64,000 bases of DNA from Lachnospiraceae bacterium (GTDB taxonomy: Bacteria > Bacillota > Clostridia > Lachnospirales > Lachnospiraceae): positions 1 to 64,000 of the forward strand of contig JAAWJI010000017.1 in the NCBI GenBank assembly GCA_022796795.1, written 5' to 3'. This document shows positions 43,016-52,643 of this stretch, piece by piece; within the stretch, counting starts at the first letter, position 1, and every line of letters starts with the position of its first letter. The notes under the pieces are model-generated. The model did not search any database. It had not been told where the DNA came from and was given only the letters and a program-made list of their open reading frames with translations. Both the position numbers and the translations under genes were made by a program.

Positions 43016-44478
43016 CCTTTATCCTCCTCTCCTAAAACACGGCTTCCCATATAATAGAAGCCCCTGGATTCCTCCAGCCGTACCCGGACAAGCTTTCCGA
43101 TCAGGGAGGCATCTCCGGGAAAGTGGACCAGAAGATTGCTGTCCAGACGCCCTGTTACCAGAGAATCATCCCGGACATTCACCTCCTCCACCAACACTTT
43201 CTGTACAGTTCCCACAAAACGCCCGGACATTTCCCGTCCCACCCGCTGCACCTGCTCCAGCAGACGGTCAAATCGCTCTTTCATGACCTCAGGAGGCACC
43301 TGGTTTTCCATGACAGCCGCAGGAGTGCCTGTGCGCCTGGAATACAAAAAGGTAAAGGCGCTGTCATACCGGGCCCGTCTCACCACATCCAGCGTCTCCT
43401 GAAAGTCTTCTTCCGTCTCCCCCGGAAATCCCACAATAATATCCGTGGTCAGAGAAATGTCCGGAATCTTTCTCCGAAGCATGTCCACCAGAGCCAGGTA
43501 CTGCTCCTTGGTATACCTGCGGTTCATGGCCTTTAAGACAGCCGTGCTGCCAGACTGAACGGGCAGATGCAGATGGCGGCAGACCTTTGAGGACTCCTTC
43601 ATGGCCTGGATCAGTTCCTCTGACAGATCCTTAGGATGAGAAGTCATAAACCGGATTCTCTCAATTCCCGGTATCTGCTCAACCTGGCGGAGAAGCCGGG
43701 CAAAGGTTATGGGCTCCTTTAGATCCTTGCCGTAGGAGTTCACATTCTGCCCCAGCAGCATGATCTCCACCACGCCCTCCCTGGCAAGCCTTTCAATTTC
43801 CTCCAGAATATCCTCTGGTTTCCGGCTCCGCTCCCGTCCCCGCACATAGGGGACGATACAGTAGCTGCAGAAATTGTTGCAGCCAAAGCTTATATTCACC
43901 CCAGACTTAAAGAAGAATTTACGCTGGCTGGGCAGCTCCTCCACGATCCCCCTGGCCTCTTTCCACACATCTACTACCTGGGAGCCCGTCTCATTGCGAA
44001 GGAATAAAAGCTCTGCAAGCTTGTACACATTGTGGGTTCCAAAGATAATGTCCACAAAGGAATAACTGGATTTCAGCTTTTCCACCACCTGCTCCTCCTG
44101 CATCATGCAGCCGCACAGGGCAATGCGCATATGAGGATTTTCCTTTTTATAGTGATGAACCTTTCCCAACCGGCCGTATACCTTCAGATTGGCATTCTCC
44201 CGCACCGTACAGGTATTGTAGATGACGAAATCCGCCTGCTCTTCCTCTGTGGGCGCATACCCCATCTGCTCCAGAATCCCTGTCAGCTTCTCCGAATCCC
44301 TGGCATTCATCTGACATCCCATATTGACAATACATGCTTTTGGTAAGCGCCCGCTTTTTTGCTCAAAGTCTCTCACCCACTGCCGGCACTTGGCCATAAA
44401 ATAGTATTGCCTGGAAGGTTCTTCTATGGGAGGCTCTGCATTTACGTCTATCAAATCTAAATTCATTTCCTTATACAT
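43012..44478 (-). CDS. miaB: tRNA-2-methylthio-N6-dimethylallyladenosine synthase
   Basis: The 488 residues have the MTTase domain (NMGCQMNARDSEKLTG, ALCGCMMQEE), the radical-SAM motif CNNFCSYCIVPYVRGRERSR, and a C-terminal TRAM domain. It adds a methylthio group at A37 of certain tRNAs. The ATG at 44478 (MYKEMNLD) is likelier than 44508, which lacks any upstream site, though the site before 44478 is also distant. The C39-like gene overlaps its end. Confidence 0.93.
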   Translation of the reverse strand: MYKEMNLDLIDVNAEPPIEEPSRQYYFMAKCRQWVRDFEQKSGRLPKACIVNMGCQMNARDSEKLTGILEQMGYAPTEEEQADFVIYNTCTVRENANLKVYGRLGKVHHYKKENPHMRIALCGCMMQEEQVVEKLKSSYSFVDIIFGTHNVYKLAELLFLRNETGSQVVDVWKEARGIVEELPSQRKFFFKSGVNISFGCNNFCSYCIVPYVRGRERSRKPEDILEEIERLAREGVVEIMLLGQNVNSYGKDLKEPITFARLLRQVEQIPGIERIRFMTSHPKDLSEELIQAMKESSKVCRHLHLPVQSGSTAVLKAMNRRYTKEQYLALVDMLRRKIPDISLTTDIIVGFPGETEEDFQETLDVVRRARYDSAFTFLYSRRTGTPAAVMENQVPPEVMKERFDRLLEQVQRVGREMSGRFVGTVQKVLVEEVNVRDDSLVTGRLDSNLLVHFPGDASLIGKLVRVRLEESRGFYYMGSRVLGEEDKG

Positions 44479-44666
44479 TTCTCTTGACTTTTCTCCCTTA
44501 TCTGGCATGTAAACAAAGTAAGTAGTGAGTCTTAAACCATACAGCCTTATGACAAAGCTTAGCAGAAAGAAAGGAAGCCCCGCGCAGCACCCTCTCTACT
44601 CCCGGTGTCAGACGGCCTTCCTGTTTTCCGCCGCTTTCGGCCGCAGCCTCTCACGGCTTTTCTCTG

Positions 44667-45302
44667 TTAGTCATAGTTGGTACTCAATGCCTCATCATAA
44701 TAGATCACATTTTCCTGCTGGATGGAATACACTCCCTGTTCCAGAGACAAGATCGTCACCCCACAGTTGCGGTGCACGCCCCCCTGCCAAAACTCTGAGA
44801 GAGGCTTTTTCTGAATCCCCACCAGCATGCTGCGAAGAGATGCTCCATGGGTAGAAATCAAGATGGTTTTTCCCTGATTTTCCGGATCTTCCGCCAGCTC
44901 TGTGAGAAAGCTCATAGTCCTGTGACAGAGCTCCTGCACCGATTCCCCGCCCTCTGGAGGAACATACTTACCTGGATCCTGAAAGAAATTGATAAAATCC
45001 GGATCCGGAATATTATATCCATCCCGACCGCAGCAAAGGCCTTCGTAAATTCCAAAGCTAATTTCCGTCAGCCGCTGGTCCGTCTGAATCGGGTACCGTC
45101 CTTCGGTCACAAGACGGGCCGTCTCATAGGCTCTGGAAAGCGGGCTGGAATACACTTTGTGGAAGGTTATGTCCCGCAGACCTTCTGCTGTCATGCTGGC
45201 CACCTGCCGGCCGTTTTCATTTAAAGGCATGTCTGTCCTACCCTGCAGCAGGCGCTGCTTGTTCCACTGGGTTTCCCCATGGCGAATTAAATATAACTTC
45301 AT
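44667..45302 (-). CDS. Histidine phosphatase family (phosphoglycerate mutase-like) protein
   Basis: The 211 residues begin with LIRHGETQWNK, containing the RHG phospho-histidine site. LTEISFGIYEG and the second His in STHGASLRSM follow. Members range from phosphoglycerate mutase to alpha-ribazole phosphatase; the short length favours a phosphatase of the CobC/PhoE group rather than glycolytic mutase. It is followed by a GC-rich imperfect hairpin near 44570-44635 with TTTCTTTCT on the minus strand, probably its terminator. Confidence 0.85.
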   Translation of the reverse strand: MKLYLIRHGETQWNKQRLLQGRTDMPLNENGRQVASMTAEGLRDITFHKVYSSPLSRAYETARLVTEGRYPIQTDQRLTEISFGIYEGLCCGRDGYNIPDPDFINFFQDPGKYVPPEGGESVQELCHRTMSFLTELAEDPENQGKTILISTHGASLRSMLVGIQKKPLSEFWQGGVHRNCGVTILSLEQGVYSIQQENVIYYDEALSTNYD

Positions 45303-45457
45303 ATTCTCACACTCTGCCCTCTATTCTAACACCATCCCGGGGAAAAGACAAGGCGTCCGTTTACAGCCCTGCCGTTTCCCTGGTGTTTCGGTTCCTGTTC
45401 ACTCCGTTTCCTGTACCCTTATCCACTGAGGGTAACATTCGCAAATCTCATTCCCGG

Positions 45458-47608
45458 TCACTGGCGGCCCACAAAAACCATGACGCTTCTGGGCCTGATG
45501 CGGATCTCATTTTGCTTTGCCCGCCAGGGCTTGCGGCCCTCCTCCCAGGTATCAGCCGCGCACTCCCAGCCCATGCCGCCGGGAAGCGGGGGAAGCTTAA
45601 CCAAAAGCTCCTCCCAGTAGGCATTGGAGGCCACATAGACCAGCTGGGGCCGCATGCCCTTTTCCTGCCCTGCGAACAACACTCCCACATAGCGGTCGCT
45701 GTCCCCAAAGGATCCCTTCCAGGGCTCCACGCCATGAAAGCTTACATCGGGAAACCCACACGCTCCGCCGCTTACATTAGCCCGCAGCACCCGGTATTCC
45801 TTTCTCAGGCGGATCATGTGCTGGAAGAACCGGAACATATCCCTATTTTTCTCCAGAAGCTCCCAATTCAGCCAGGAAATAGCGTTATCCTGGCAGTAGG
45901 CGTTGTTGTTGCCAAACTGGGTATTACAGAATTCATCCCCAGCCAAAAACATGGGAATCCCCCGGCTGCACATGAGAAGGGCAAAGGCATTGCGCATCAT
46001 CCGGTGGCGCAGGGAAAGCACCTCTTCGTTCTTCGTCTCCCCTTCCACCCCGCAATTCCAGCTGTTGTTGTCGTTGGCTCCGTCCGTATTGTTCCAGCCG
46101 TTTTTCTCATTGTGCTTTTCATTGTAGGAATAGAGATCGTAGAGGGTAAAGCCGTCGTGGCAGGTAATGAAATTTACCGAGGCATTTTCCCGGGAATGCT
46201 CCTCGTAGATATCCCGGGAACCCACAATCCGCTGGGCCGCTGCCTGGGCCAGGCCTCCGTCCCCCTTCAGGTACCGGCGCATATCATCCCGGTATCGGCC
46301 GTTCCACTCTGCCCAGCGGTTCCAGGCCGGGAAGGTTCCCACCTGGTAAAGTCCGGCCGCATCCCAAGCCTCTGCAATCAGCTTCACATCCCCCAAAATG
46401 GGATCAAAGGCCAGGGACTGGAGAAGAGGCGGCTTATTCATGGGCATGCCGTCCTCGTTCCGCCCCAAAATAGATGCCAAATCGAAGCGGAAACCGTTGA
46501 TCCGGTAGGTGGTCACCCAGTAGCGCAGGCAGTCCAGGATCATCTGATGCACTATGGGATGATTGCAGTTCAGGGAATTGCCGCAGCCGCTGAAATTATA
46601 GTATTTTCCTTCCGGCGTGAGCAAGTAGTAGATGTTGTTGTCAAATCCCTTAAAGGAAAAGAAGGGGCCGTCTTCATTTCCCTCCGCTGTGTGGTTAAAC
46701 ACCACATCCAGATACACCTCAATGCCATGGCTGTTGAAATCCTGGATCAGGCTCTTTAGCTCATTTCCTTCCTTGTTGTATTCCTCACTGGCGGAATAGC
46801 TGGTATTGGGAGCAAAAAAGCTGACCGTATTGTAGCCCCAGTAATTGCAGAGGGCCTCCCCTTCCACCTGCCGGTAGTCCTGCATTTCGTTAAACTCAAA
46901 AATGGGCATGAGCTCCACCACATTGACTCCCAGCTCCAGCAAATAGGGAAGCTTCTCCCGAAGTCCCGCAAAGGTGCCAGGATGAACCACCCTGGAGGAG
47001 GGATCCATGGTAAATCCCCGCACATGAAGCTCATAGATAATCAGATCCTCCATGGGCAGCAGTGGCTGCCTTAAGGTTCCCCACTCGAAATCGTCCTTCA
47101 CCACCCGTGCCCGGTATTGCTGTCCGCCTCCAGCGGACACTCCCCATTCGCTCTGTCCTGTTACCGCTTTCGCATAGGGATCCAGCAGATATTTGCTGCG
47201 GTCAAAGATGAGCCCACGCTCCGGCTCATAGGGTCCATCCACCCGGTACGCATACTCAAACTCCTCAATGTTCAGCTTAAACACGATCATGGAGTATACA
47301 TGGCCGATGCGGTAATGCTTGGGAAAGGGCAGCTCCGCATAGGGCTCCTCCTCCCCCCGGTGAAACAGCAAAAGCTCAATGGAAGTGGCTCCCACAGAGG
47401 ACACGGTAAAATTCACGCCGCCGGGAATGGCGGTGGCCCCGTTGATCTCATAAAAACCCGGTCTCACGTCATAGCCGCACAGGCGGTCCATAGGCACCAG
47501 ATGAATGGTACGGGGGAGAATAAGCTTCTCCACCTGCCCTTTGCTCTCCTGTTCCTTTGGTATCCGCTTTACCTCTGTCCTTGGCGTTGTCACTTGTTTC
47601 TCCTGCAT
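45458..47608 (-). CDS. glgX: Glycogen debranching enzyme (GlgX/isoamylase type)
   Basis: The 716 residues have an N-terminal beta-sandwich (CBM48-like, GVNFTVSSVGATSIELLLF) and a GH13 barrel: DVVFNHTAEGN, GFRFDLAS with the nucleophile Asp, LIAEAWDAAG with the acid Glu, and CHDGFTLYDL. It trims alpha-1,6 branches during glycogen breakdown. It complements glgC/glgD, which are 30 kb away. The start at 47608 has AAGGGG 8 nt upstream; the longer frame adds a low-complexity basic stretch. It follows deoC by 70 nt. Confidence 0.9.
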   Translation of the reverse strand: MQEKQVTTPRTEVKRIPKEQESKGQVEKLILPRTIHLVPMDRLCGYDVRPGFYEINGATAIPGGVNFTVSSVGATSIELLLFHRGEEEPYAELPFPKHYRIGHVYSMIVFKLNIEEFEYAYRVDGPYEPERGLIFDRSKYLLDPYAKAVTGQSEWGVSAGGGQQYRARVVKDDFEWGTLRQPLLPMEDLIIYELHVRGFTMDPSSRVVHPGTFAGLREKLPYLLELGVNVVELMPIFEFNEMQDYRQVEGEALCNYWGYNTVSFFAPNTSYSASEEYNKEGNELKSLIQDFNSHGIEVYLDVVFNHTAEGNEDGPFFSFKGFDNNIYYLLTPEGKYYNFSGCGNSLNCNHPIVHQMILDCLRYWVTTYRINGFRFDLASILGRNEDGMPMNKPPLLQSLAFDPILGDVKLIAEAWDAAGLYQVGTFPAWNRWAEWNGRYRDDMRRYLKGDGGLAQAAAQRIVGSRDIYEEHSRENASVNFITCHDGFTLYDLYSYNEKHNEKNGWNNTDGANDNNSWNCGVEGETKNEEVLSLRHRMMRNAFALLMCSRGIPMFLAGDEFCNTQFGNNNAYCQDNAISWLNWELLEKNRDMFRFFQHMIRLRKEYRVLRANVSGGACGFPDVSFHGVEPWKGSFGDSDRYVGVLFAGQEKGMRPQLVYVASNAYWEELLVKLPPLPGGMGWECAADTWEEGRKPWRAKQNEIRIRPRSVMVFVGRQ

Positions 47609-47678
47609 CCTCCGATCCCCTTCCTTCTCTCTGTCTTTTGCCCGTTTCTTTTCCCTGTGTCTCACCCTTTTTCTGGTT

Positions 47679-48326
47679 TTACTGCTTCATCAGCTTCACC
47701 AGACGGCTGGTTCCCAGACGGGAAGCCCCAAGCTGCACAAACCTCTCGGCATCGTCAAAGGAGGAGATTCCCCCTGCTGCCTTAATCCGCACCTGTGGTC
47801 CCACGTGCTGTTTCATAAGCTCCACGTCCTCAAAGGTGGCTCCCCCGGTGGAAAAACCGGTGGAGGTCTTGATGAACTGGGCTCCCCCATCTGTCACCAC
47901 CTGACACATGCGAATCTTTTCCTCCTGTGTCAAAAGGCAGGTCTCAATAATCACTTTGAGAATCCGTCCCTCACAAGCCTCATGGATCTGTCGGATCTCC
48001 TCTTGCACCACATCAAACCGGCCGTCCTTTACATCTCCCAGGTTGATGACCATATCCACCTCGGCCGCCCCGTTTTTTACCGCGTCTTTGGCCTCAAAAA
48101 TCTTGGCCGCCCTGGTGGTATAACCGTTGGGAAACCCGATCACCGTGCAGATGGGCAGTCTTCCCTCCACATAATCAAAGGCCCGCTTCACATAAGACGC
48201 GGGAATACAGGCCGAGGCCGTGTGATAAACAATCCCGTCGTCCAAAATCTCCTTTATCTGCTCCCACCCTGCCGTCTGCACCAGCAGGGTGTGATCCACC
48301 ATGCCCAGCAATGTTTCTCTGTCCAT
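47679..48326 (-). CDS. deoC: Deoxyribose-phosphate aldolase
   Basis: The 215 residues hold the family core: VDHTLL near the N-terminus, [22 protein letters not shown] and the Schiff-base Lys in [14 protein letters not shown]. It splits deoxyribose 5-phosphate into glyceraldehyde 3-phosphate and acetaldehyde. It is 33 nt after deoB, its metabolic partner. Confidence 0.95.
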   Translation of the reverse strand: MDRETLLGMVDHTLLVQTAGWEQIKEILDDGIVYHTASACIPASYVKRAFDYVEGRLPICTVIGFPNGYTTRAAKIFEAKDAVKNGAAEVDMVINLGDVKDGRFDVVQEEIRQIHEACEGRILKVIIETCLLTQEEKIRMCQVVTDGGAQFIKTSTGFSTGGATFEDVELMKQHVGPQVRIKAAGGISSFDDAERFVQLGASRLGTSRLVKLMKQ

Positions 48327-48359
48327 ATGCTTCTCCTTTTCTCACGTACCGTTTTCTGT

Positions 48360-49550
48360 CTACACCAACTTTTCCAGAATAGAGTTTCCGATAGTTCCCT
48401 CCGGCATCTGCACCCCGAAATTGTCCGCAATGGTGGCGCCGATCATGGCAAAGGTATCGCTTACTCCCAGACTGCCGCTGCCCTTCATAGATGGTGAATA
48501 AGCCAGGAAGGGAACCTTTTCCCGGGTATGGTCCGTACCCGTATGGGTGGGATCATTTCCGTGATCCGCTGTGATCAGCAGAAGGTCCTCCTCCCCCAGC
48601 AGAGGCAGAAGCTCACCAAGCTTCTGGTCAAAGCGCTCCAGCTCCGCTCCGTAACCGGCCACGTTCCGGCGGTGACCCCACAGGGCGTCAAAATCCACCA
48701 GATTCACAAAACAAAGGCCTGTGAAATCCCGCTTTGCAATCTCAATGGTCTGCTCCATGCCGTGAACAGAGCTCTTGGATTTGTTGGATTCCGTAAGCCC
48801 TTCCCCGTCGAAGATATCAAAAATCTTGCCCACGGAAATCACATCCAGCCCTCCATCCTTCAGGGCATTCAGAGCCGTTCTGCCATAAGGCTTCAACGCA
48901 TAATCGTGGCGGTTGCTGGTGCGCTTAAATTCTCCCCGCCTCTTTCCCACATAGGGCCTTGCGATGACCCGTCCTACCTTCCACTCGTCCTTCATGGTCA
49001 GCTCCCGGGCAATCTCACAGCAGCGGTAAAGCTCCGCAAGATCAAAGGTCTCCTCGTTTCCGCAGATCTGCAGCACAGAGTCCGCAGAAGTGTAGACGAT
49101 CATATGACCGGTGGCAATCTCCTCTTCCGCCAGCTCATCCAGGATTTCCGTGCCGCTGGCGCTCTTATTTCCGATAATCTCATGGCCTGTGCGCCGGGTC
49201 AGTTCATCCAGCAGCTCCTGAGGGAACCCGGTGTCCGTAAAGGTTCGGAAGGGGGTGGTAATGTGCAGGCCCATCATTTCCCAGTGGCCGGTCATGGTGT
49301 CCTTTCCCACACTGGCCTCCCGAAGGGTCATATAATATGCCAAAGGCTTCTCTGCCGGGGGCACCTGCTTCAGGGGATGCAGGTTCGCAATTCCCAGTTT
49401 CTGCAGGTTGGGGATGCGAAACTCCTCCATGCGCTCTGAAATATGTCCCAGGGTATCGGTTCCCTCATCCCCGTAATTCGCCGCATCCTCCATGGCTCCC
49501 ATTCCCAGAGAGTCCACCACGATGGTAAATATCCTCTTGTATTTTTTCAT
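48360..49550 (-). CDS. deoB: Phosphopentomutase
   Basis: The 396 residues have the alkaline-phosphatase-type metal sites of Deo[15 protein letters not shown] at the N-terminus and [20 protein letters not shown] near the C-terminus. [16 protein letters not shown] follows the cap region. It interconverts (deoxy)ribose 1- and 5-phosphates in nucleoside salvage and feeds deoC. Confidence 0.95.
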   Translation of the reverse strand: MKKYKRIFTIVVDSLGMGAMEDAANYGDEGTDTLGHISERMEEFRIPNLQKLGIANLHPLKQVPPAEKPLAYYMTLREASVGKDTMTGHWEMMGLHITTPFRTFTDTGFPQELLDELTRRTGHEIIGNKSASGTEILDELAEEEIATGHMIVYTSADSVLQICGNEETFDLAELYRCCEIARELTMKDEWKVGRVIARPYVGKRRGEFKRTSNRHDYALKPYGRTALNALKDGGLDVISVGKIFDIFDGEGLTESNKSKSSVHGMEQTIEIAKRDFTGLCFVNLVDFDALWGHRRNVAGYGAELERFDQKLGELLPLLGEEDLLLITADHGNDPTHTGTDHTREKVPFLAYSPSMKGSGSLGVSDTFAMIGATIADNFGVQMPEGTIGNSILEKLV

Positions 49551-49613
49551 TGTACCCTTTCTCCTTTCTCTGTTCCATTCGCCTAACTCTATCTCACATT
49601 CCGGCAGAATCCG

Positions 49614-52016
49614 TCACCGCAGCACAAGCCCTCCCTGTTCCAGATCCAGTACGCAGGCTCCGCCCTTCTTCAGTCGTCCGAACAACAGCACCTCTGCTAA
49701 CAGAGGCTTTACCCTGGCGGAAATCACCCGGTCAATCTCCCGGGCCCCATATTCCCGGGTAATCCCAGCTGTACGGATATATTCTGCCGCTTCCTGTGTC
49801 ACCGTAAGCTCCACCTTCCGGGCCTCCAGCTTTTTTTTCAACTCCCCAAGCTTCTTTTCCGTGATCCTGCCTGCCATCTCCTCATCCATGCTGCGAAACA
49901 GCACCATACGGCTTAAGCGATTGCGGAACTCCGGCTGAAAGGTCCGCTTCACCGCCTCCTTCAGGGCGTCCAGATTCACCGCTGCGCTGCCGAAGCCGAT
50001 CTGGCTCTTTCCCACCTGGGCCGCACCCGCATTGGAGGTCATGATGAGAATAATATTCCGGAAATCCGCCTTTCTCCCCTGGTTATCCGTAAGAGTAGCA
50101 TAGTCCATAACCTGCAAAAGCACATTGTAGATATCGCTGTGGGCTTTTTCGATCTCATCCAGCAGTAACACAGCGTGAGGGTGTCTTCGAATCTCCTCTG
50201 TAAGAATACCGCCCTCCTCATAACCCACATAGCCTGCCGGGGCGCCGATAAGCTTTGCCACCGCATGTCTCTCCGCGTATTCGCTCATGTCATAGCGCAG
50301 GAAGGAAATTCCAAGCTCCGAAGCCAAAGCCCTGGCAAGCTCTGTCTTTCCCACGCCGGTGGCTCCCACAAACAGGAAGGAGGCAATCGGCTGCCGCTCC
50401 TCGTTAAGTCCTGCCCGGGAAAACTTCACCGCGTTGACCACCTGGCTTACGGCCTCATCCTGGCCGAAAATAACCTTCTTAATCCTGCCTTCCAGAGCCG
50501 CCAGCTTTTCCGTCTCTCCCTTTTCCACGGTCTGAACAGGAATACTGCAGATCCTGGCCAGTACCTGATCGATCAAAGCTTTGTTCACAGTCTGGCTTTT
50601 CTGCTCCAGAGGATGAAGTCTGCGGTATGCCCCTGCCTCATCGATAAGGTCAATGGCCTTATCCGGCAGAAACCGCTCCTGCATGTGGCGGCTGCTGACC
50701 TCCACCGCGTGCTCCAGGACCCCGGGACGGTATTTCACCCCGTGGAAGCTTTCATAGCCTGCTTTCAGGCCCTTTAAAATCTCCACCGCCTCCTCCTGGG
50801 AGGGCTCCTGTATTTCCACATTTCCAAACCGCCGCACCAGGCTCTTGCTGGAGGAAAAATGCTTCTTATATTCCTCAAATGTGGTAGACCCGATGAAACG
50901 GATATGTCCGGCCTCCAGATAGGGCTTTAGCATATTGGCCGCGTCCAGGCTTCCGCCGCTGACCGCCCCTGCCCCCACCACCGTGTGAATCTCATCCACA
51001 TAGAGAATGGGCTTCTTCTCTGTTTCCAGCCCCTCCATGACCTCTTTAAACCGCTTCTCAAAATCTCCCCGGTACTGAGTGCCAGCCAGAAGGCTTCCCA
51101 TATCCAGGCTGTAGACATGAGCTCCTAAAAGAGGCTCCGGCACCTGCCCGCTGCGGATAAGCCTGGCCAGGCCATAGGCCAGGGCAGTCTTTCCCACTCC
51201 CGGATCTCCAATATGAAGCACATTATTTTTGTCCTTCCGGCAGAGAATCTGTAGGGTACGCTCCATCTCCTCCTGCCGTCCGATCAGGGGATTCCGCCTC
51301 TCACAGGCCTCATTCATATCCTCCAGAAATCGTTTCCAGCGGCTCTTTCCACCGGACTGCTCCTCCCAGTCCTCCTCATAAAATTCCGGATCCTCCTCAA
51401 AATCTTGGGCAAAGGAGAACTCCTCCTGGTCGCTGTCCGTGCTAAAATGAATAACGTCCGCCTCATCTCCCAGGTGCAAAATCTGCTCCTCCATGCCCCG
51501 CTTTCGCTTTGAAGACAGGCTTAACCGGGAATCGTCCGGATCCCCCTTTGACGCCAGCCCTGGACGGGACGGATCCCGGTCCCGCTCTGAAGACAGACTT
51601 AACCGGGACAGCTCTCCAATCACCTCGATCAGATCTACCTCCTGAACTGCCAGAAAGTAAAGTCCGTAGCAGTCCTCCAGCTCCATGACGGCAGCCAGAA
51701 GATGGCTTACATCCATGGCTTTGCGTCCGCTGGACCGGGCCTGGGCTCCCATCATGGCAAACACCTGCTCAGCGTCAGAGGTTACCTGCAAAGCGGATCC
51801 CTCCCGGGCAGTGCCAGCCTGTTTATCCAGAAAACCTTTCAAATCCAGCCGCAGCTTTTCCACGCTGCCGCCGCCCGCCTCATATTCCTGGGAAAATCCC
51901 TCATCAAAGGTCATCCCATACAGCATATGCTCCGGCATAAAATAGCGGTGACGCCCCTCCTGGGCCAGGCGAATTCCCCGCTCCATCACCCGATGCATTT
52001 CCCTGGTCAATTCCAT
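49614..52016 (-). CDS. clpA: ATP-dependent Clp protease ATP-binding subunit ClpA
   Basis: The 800 residues comprise an N-domain (MHRVMERGIRLAQEGRHRYFMPEHML), then two AAA+ modules with Walker A GDPGVGKTA and GATGVGKTE. QIGFGSA after MTSNAG resembles the ClpP-binding loop. The clpS gene just upstream supports ClpA rather than ClpC. The linker between the N-domain and first AAA module (about residues 155-240) is unusually long, acidic and carries a repeated RLSLSS block. ClpA unfolds substrates for ClpP, which is not in the window. Confidence 0.93.
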   Translation of the reverse strand: MELTREMHRVMERGIRLAQEGRHRYFMPEHMLYGMTFDEGFSQEYEAGGGSVEKLRLDLKGFLDKQAGTAREGSALQVTSDAEQVFAMMGAQARSSGRKAMDVSHLLAAVMELEDCYGLYFLAVQEVDLIEVIGELSRLSLSSERDRDPSRPGLASKGDPDDSRLSLSSKRKRGMEEQILHLGDEADVIHFSTDSDQEEFSFAQDFEEDPEFYEEDWEEQSGGKSRWKRFLEDMNEACERRNPLIGRQEEMERTLQILCRKDKNNVLHIGDPGVGKTALAYGLARLIRSGQVPEPLLGAHVYSLDMGSLLAGTQYRGDFEKRFKEVMEGLETEKKPILYVDEIHTVVGAGAVSGGSLDAANMLKPYLEAGHIRFIGSTTFEEYKKHFSSSKSLVRRFGNVEIQEPSQEEAVEILKGLKAGYESFHGVKYRPGVLEHAVEVSSRHMQERFLPDKAIDLIDEAGAYRRLHPLEQKSQTVNKALIDQVLARICSIPVQTVEKGETEKLAALEGRIKKVIFGQDEAVSQVVNAVKFSRAGLNEERQPIASFLFVGATGVGKTELARALASELGISFLRYDMSEYAERHAVAKLIGAPAGYVGYEEGGILTEEIRRHPHAVLLLDEIEKAHSDIYNVLLQVMDYATLTDNQGRKADFRNIILIMTSNAGAAQVGKSQIGFGSAAVNLDALKEAVKRTFQPEFRNRLSRMVLFRSMDEEMAGRITEKKLGELKKKLEARKVELTVTQEAAEYIRTAGITREYGAREIDRVISARVKPLLAEVLLFGRLKKGGACVLDLEQGGLVLR

Positions 52017-52162
52017 CTCTCTATCCTGTCCTTCTTCCCTGTCTATTCCAATCCGATTCCAAGCCTATACAGGCTCCTTCTCCGCCGCCTGCCAGGGGAT
52101 GTCTCTTTCCTTACAGCCAGCAGATGGGCATTCTGCCTTTCTGCACTCTGATCTGGAAGCTC

Positions 52163-52465
52163 TTAGGGCTGGCAGACAGCCTCCACCTTCAGCGGATGAC
52201 CCTCCCGACGCGCCCAACGCACCGCCTGGGCTGCTTTGGTCTGGGCCAAATCCCTGGGATAAACCCCGGCCACCGCATAGCTTCCCTTGTGAACACACAG
52301 CATCAAATCCACGGCTTCCTTCTCTTCCTTATCGAAAATCTGCATCAGCACATCCACCACAAAATCCATCGGCGTAAAATCATCGTTGTAAATCAATACC
52401 TGGTACTGTCTGGGAACCTTTACCCGGCTTCCCGTCTGTTCCTGTATGCGTTCCTTAACCGCCAT
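52163..52465 (-). CDS. clpS: ClpS adaptor protein
   Basis: The 100 residues contain QVLIYNDDFTPMDFVVDVLMQIF and AVDLMLCVHKGSYAVAGVYPRDLA, the ClpS fold that binds N-degron substrates and passes them to ClpA. It precedes clpA by 146 nt in the same orientation. Confidence 0.94.
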   Translation of the reverse strand: MAVKERIQEQTGSRVKVPRQYQVLIYNDDFTPMDFVVDVLMQIFDKEEKEAVDLMLCVHKGSYAVAGVYPRDLAQTKAAQAVRWARREGHPLKVEAVCQP

Positions 52466-52573
52466 CCTTCTCCTCCGTCACTTCCGCTGTGTTTTCTCCT
52501 TTTCATATTATATTCTTTTTTCCGTTTTTATACAAGAGCTTCCCCCTTCATTCCCGTGAACTATTTTCCGCCC

Positions 52574-52643
52574 GTTACAATTCACACCCACGCCAGTTTC
52601 CACGCCAATCAACGGAGTGATTGGCGTGGGTGTGAATTGTAAC
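52574..52643. repeat. Palindromic repeat, copy A (22-bp perfect arms)
   Basis: Arms at 52574-52595 and 52622-52643 are perfectly complementary over 22 bp; the outer part reads GTTACAATTCACACCC. The 26-nt middle holds a competing inner 12-bp hairpin (CCACGCCAATCA with TGATTGGCGTGG, 52600-52611 and 52618-52629), because CCACGCCA occurs twice. It overlaps the end of the DUF2812 gene. The same arms occur in copy B about 1.9 kb away. Confidence 0.9.
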
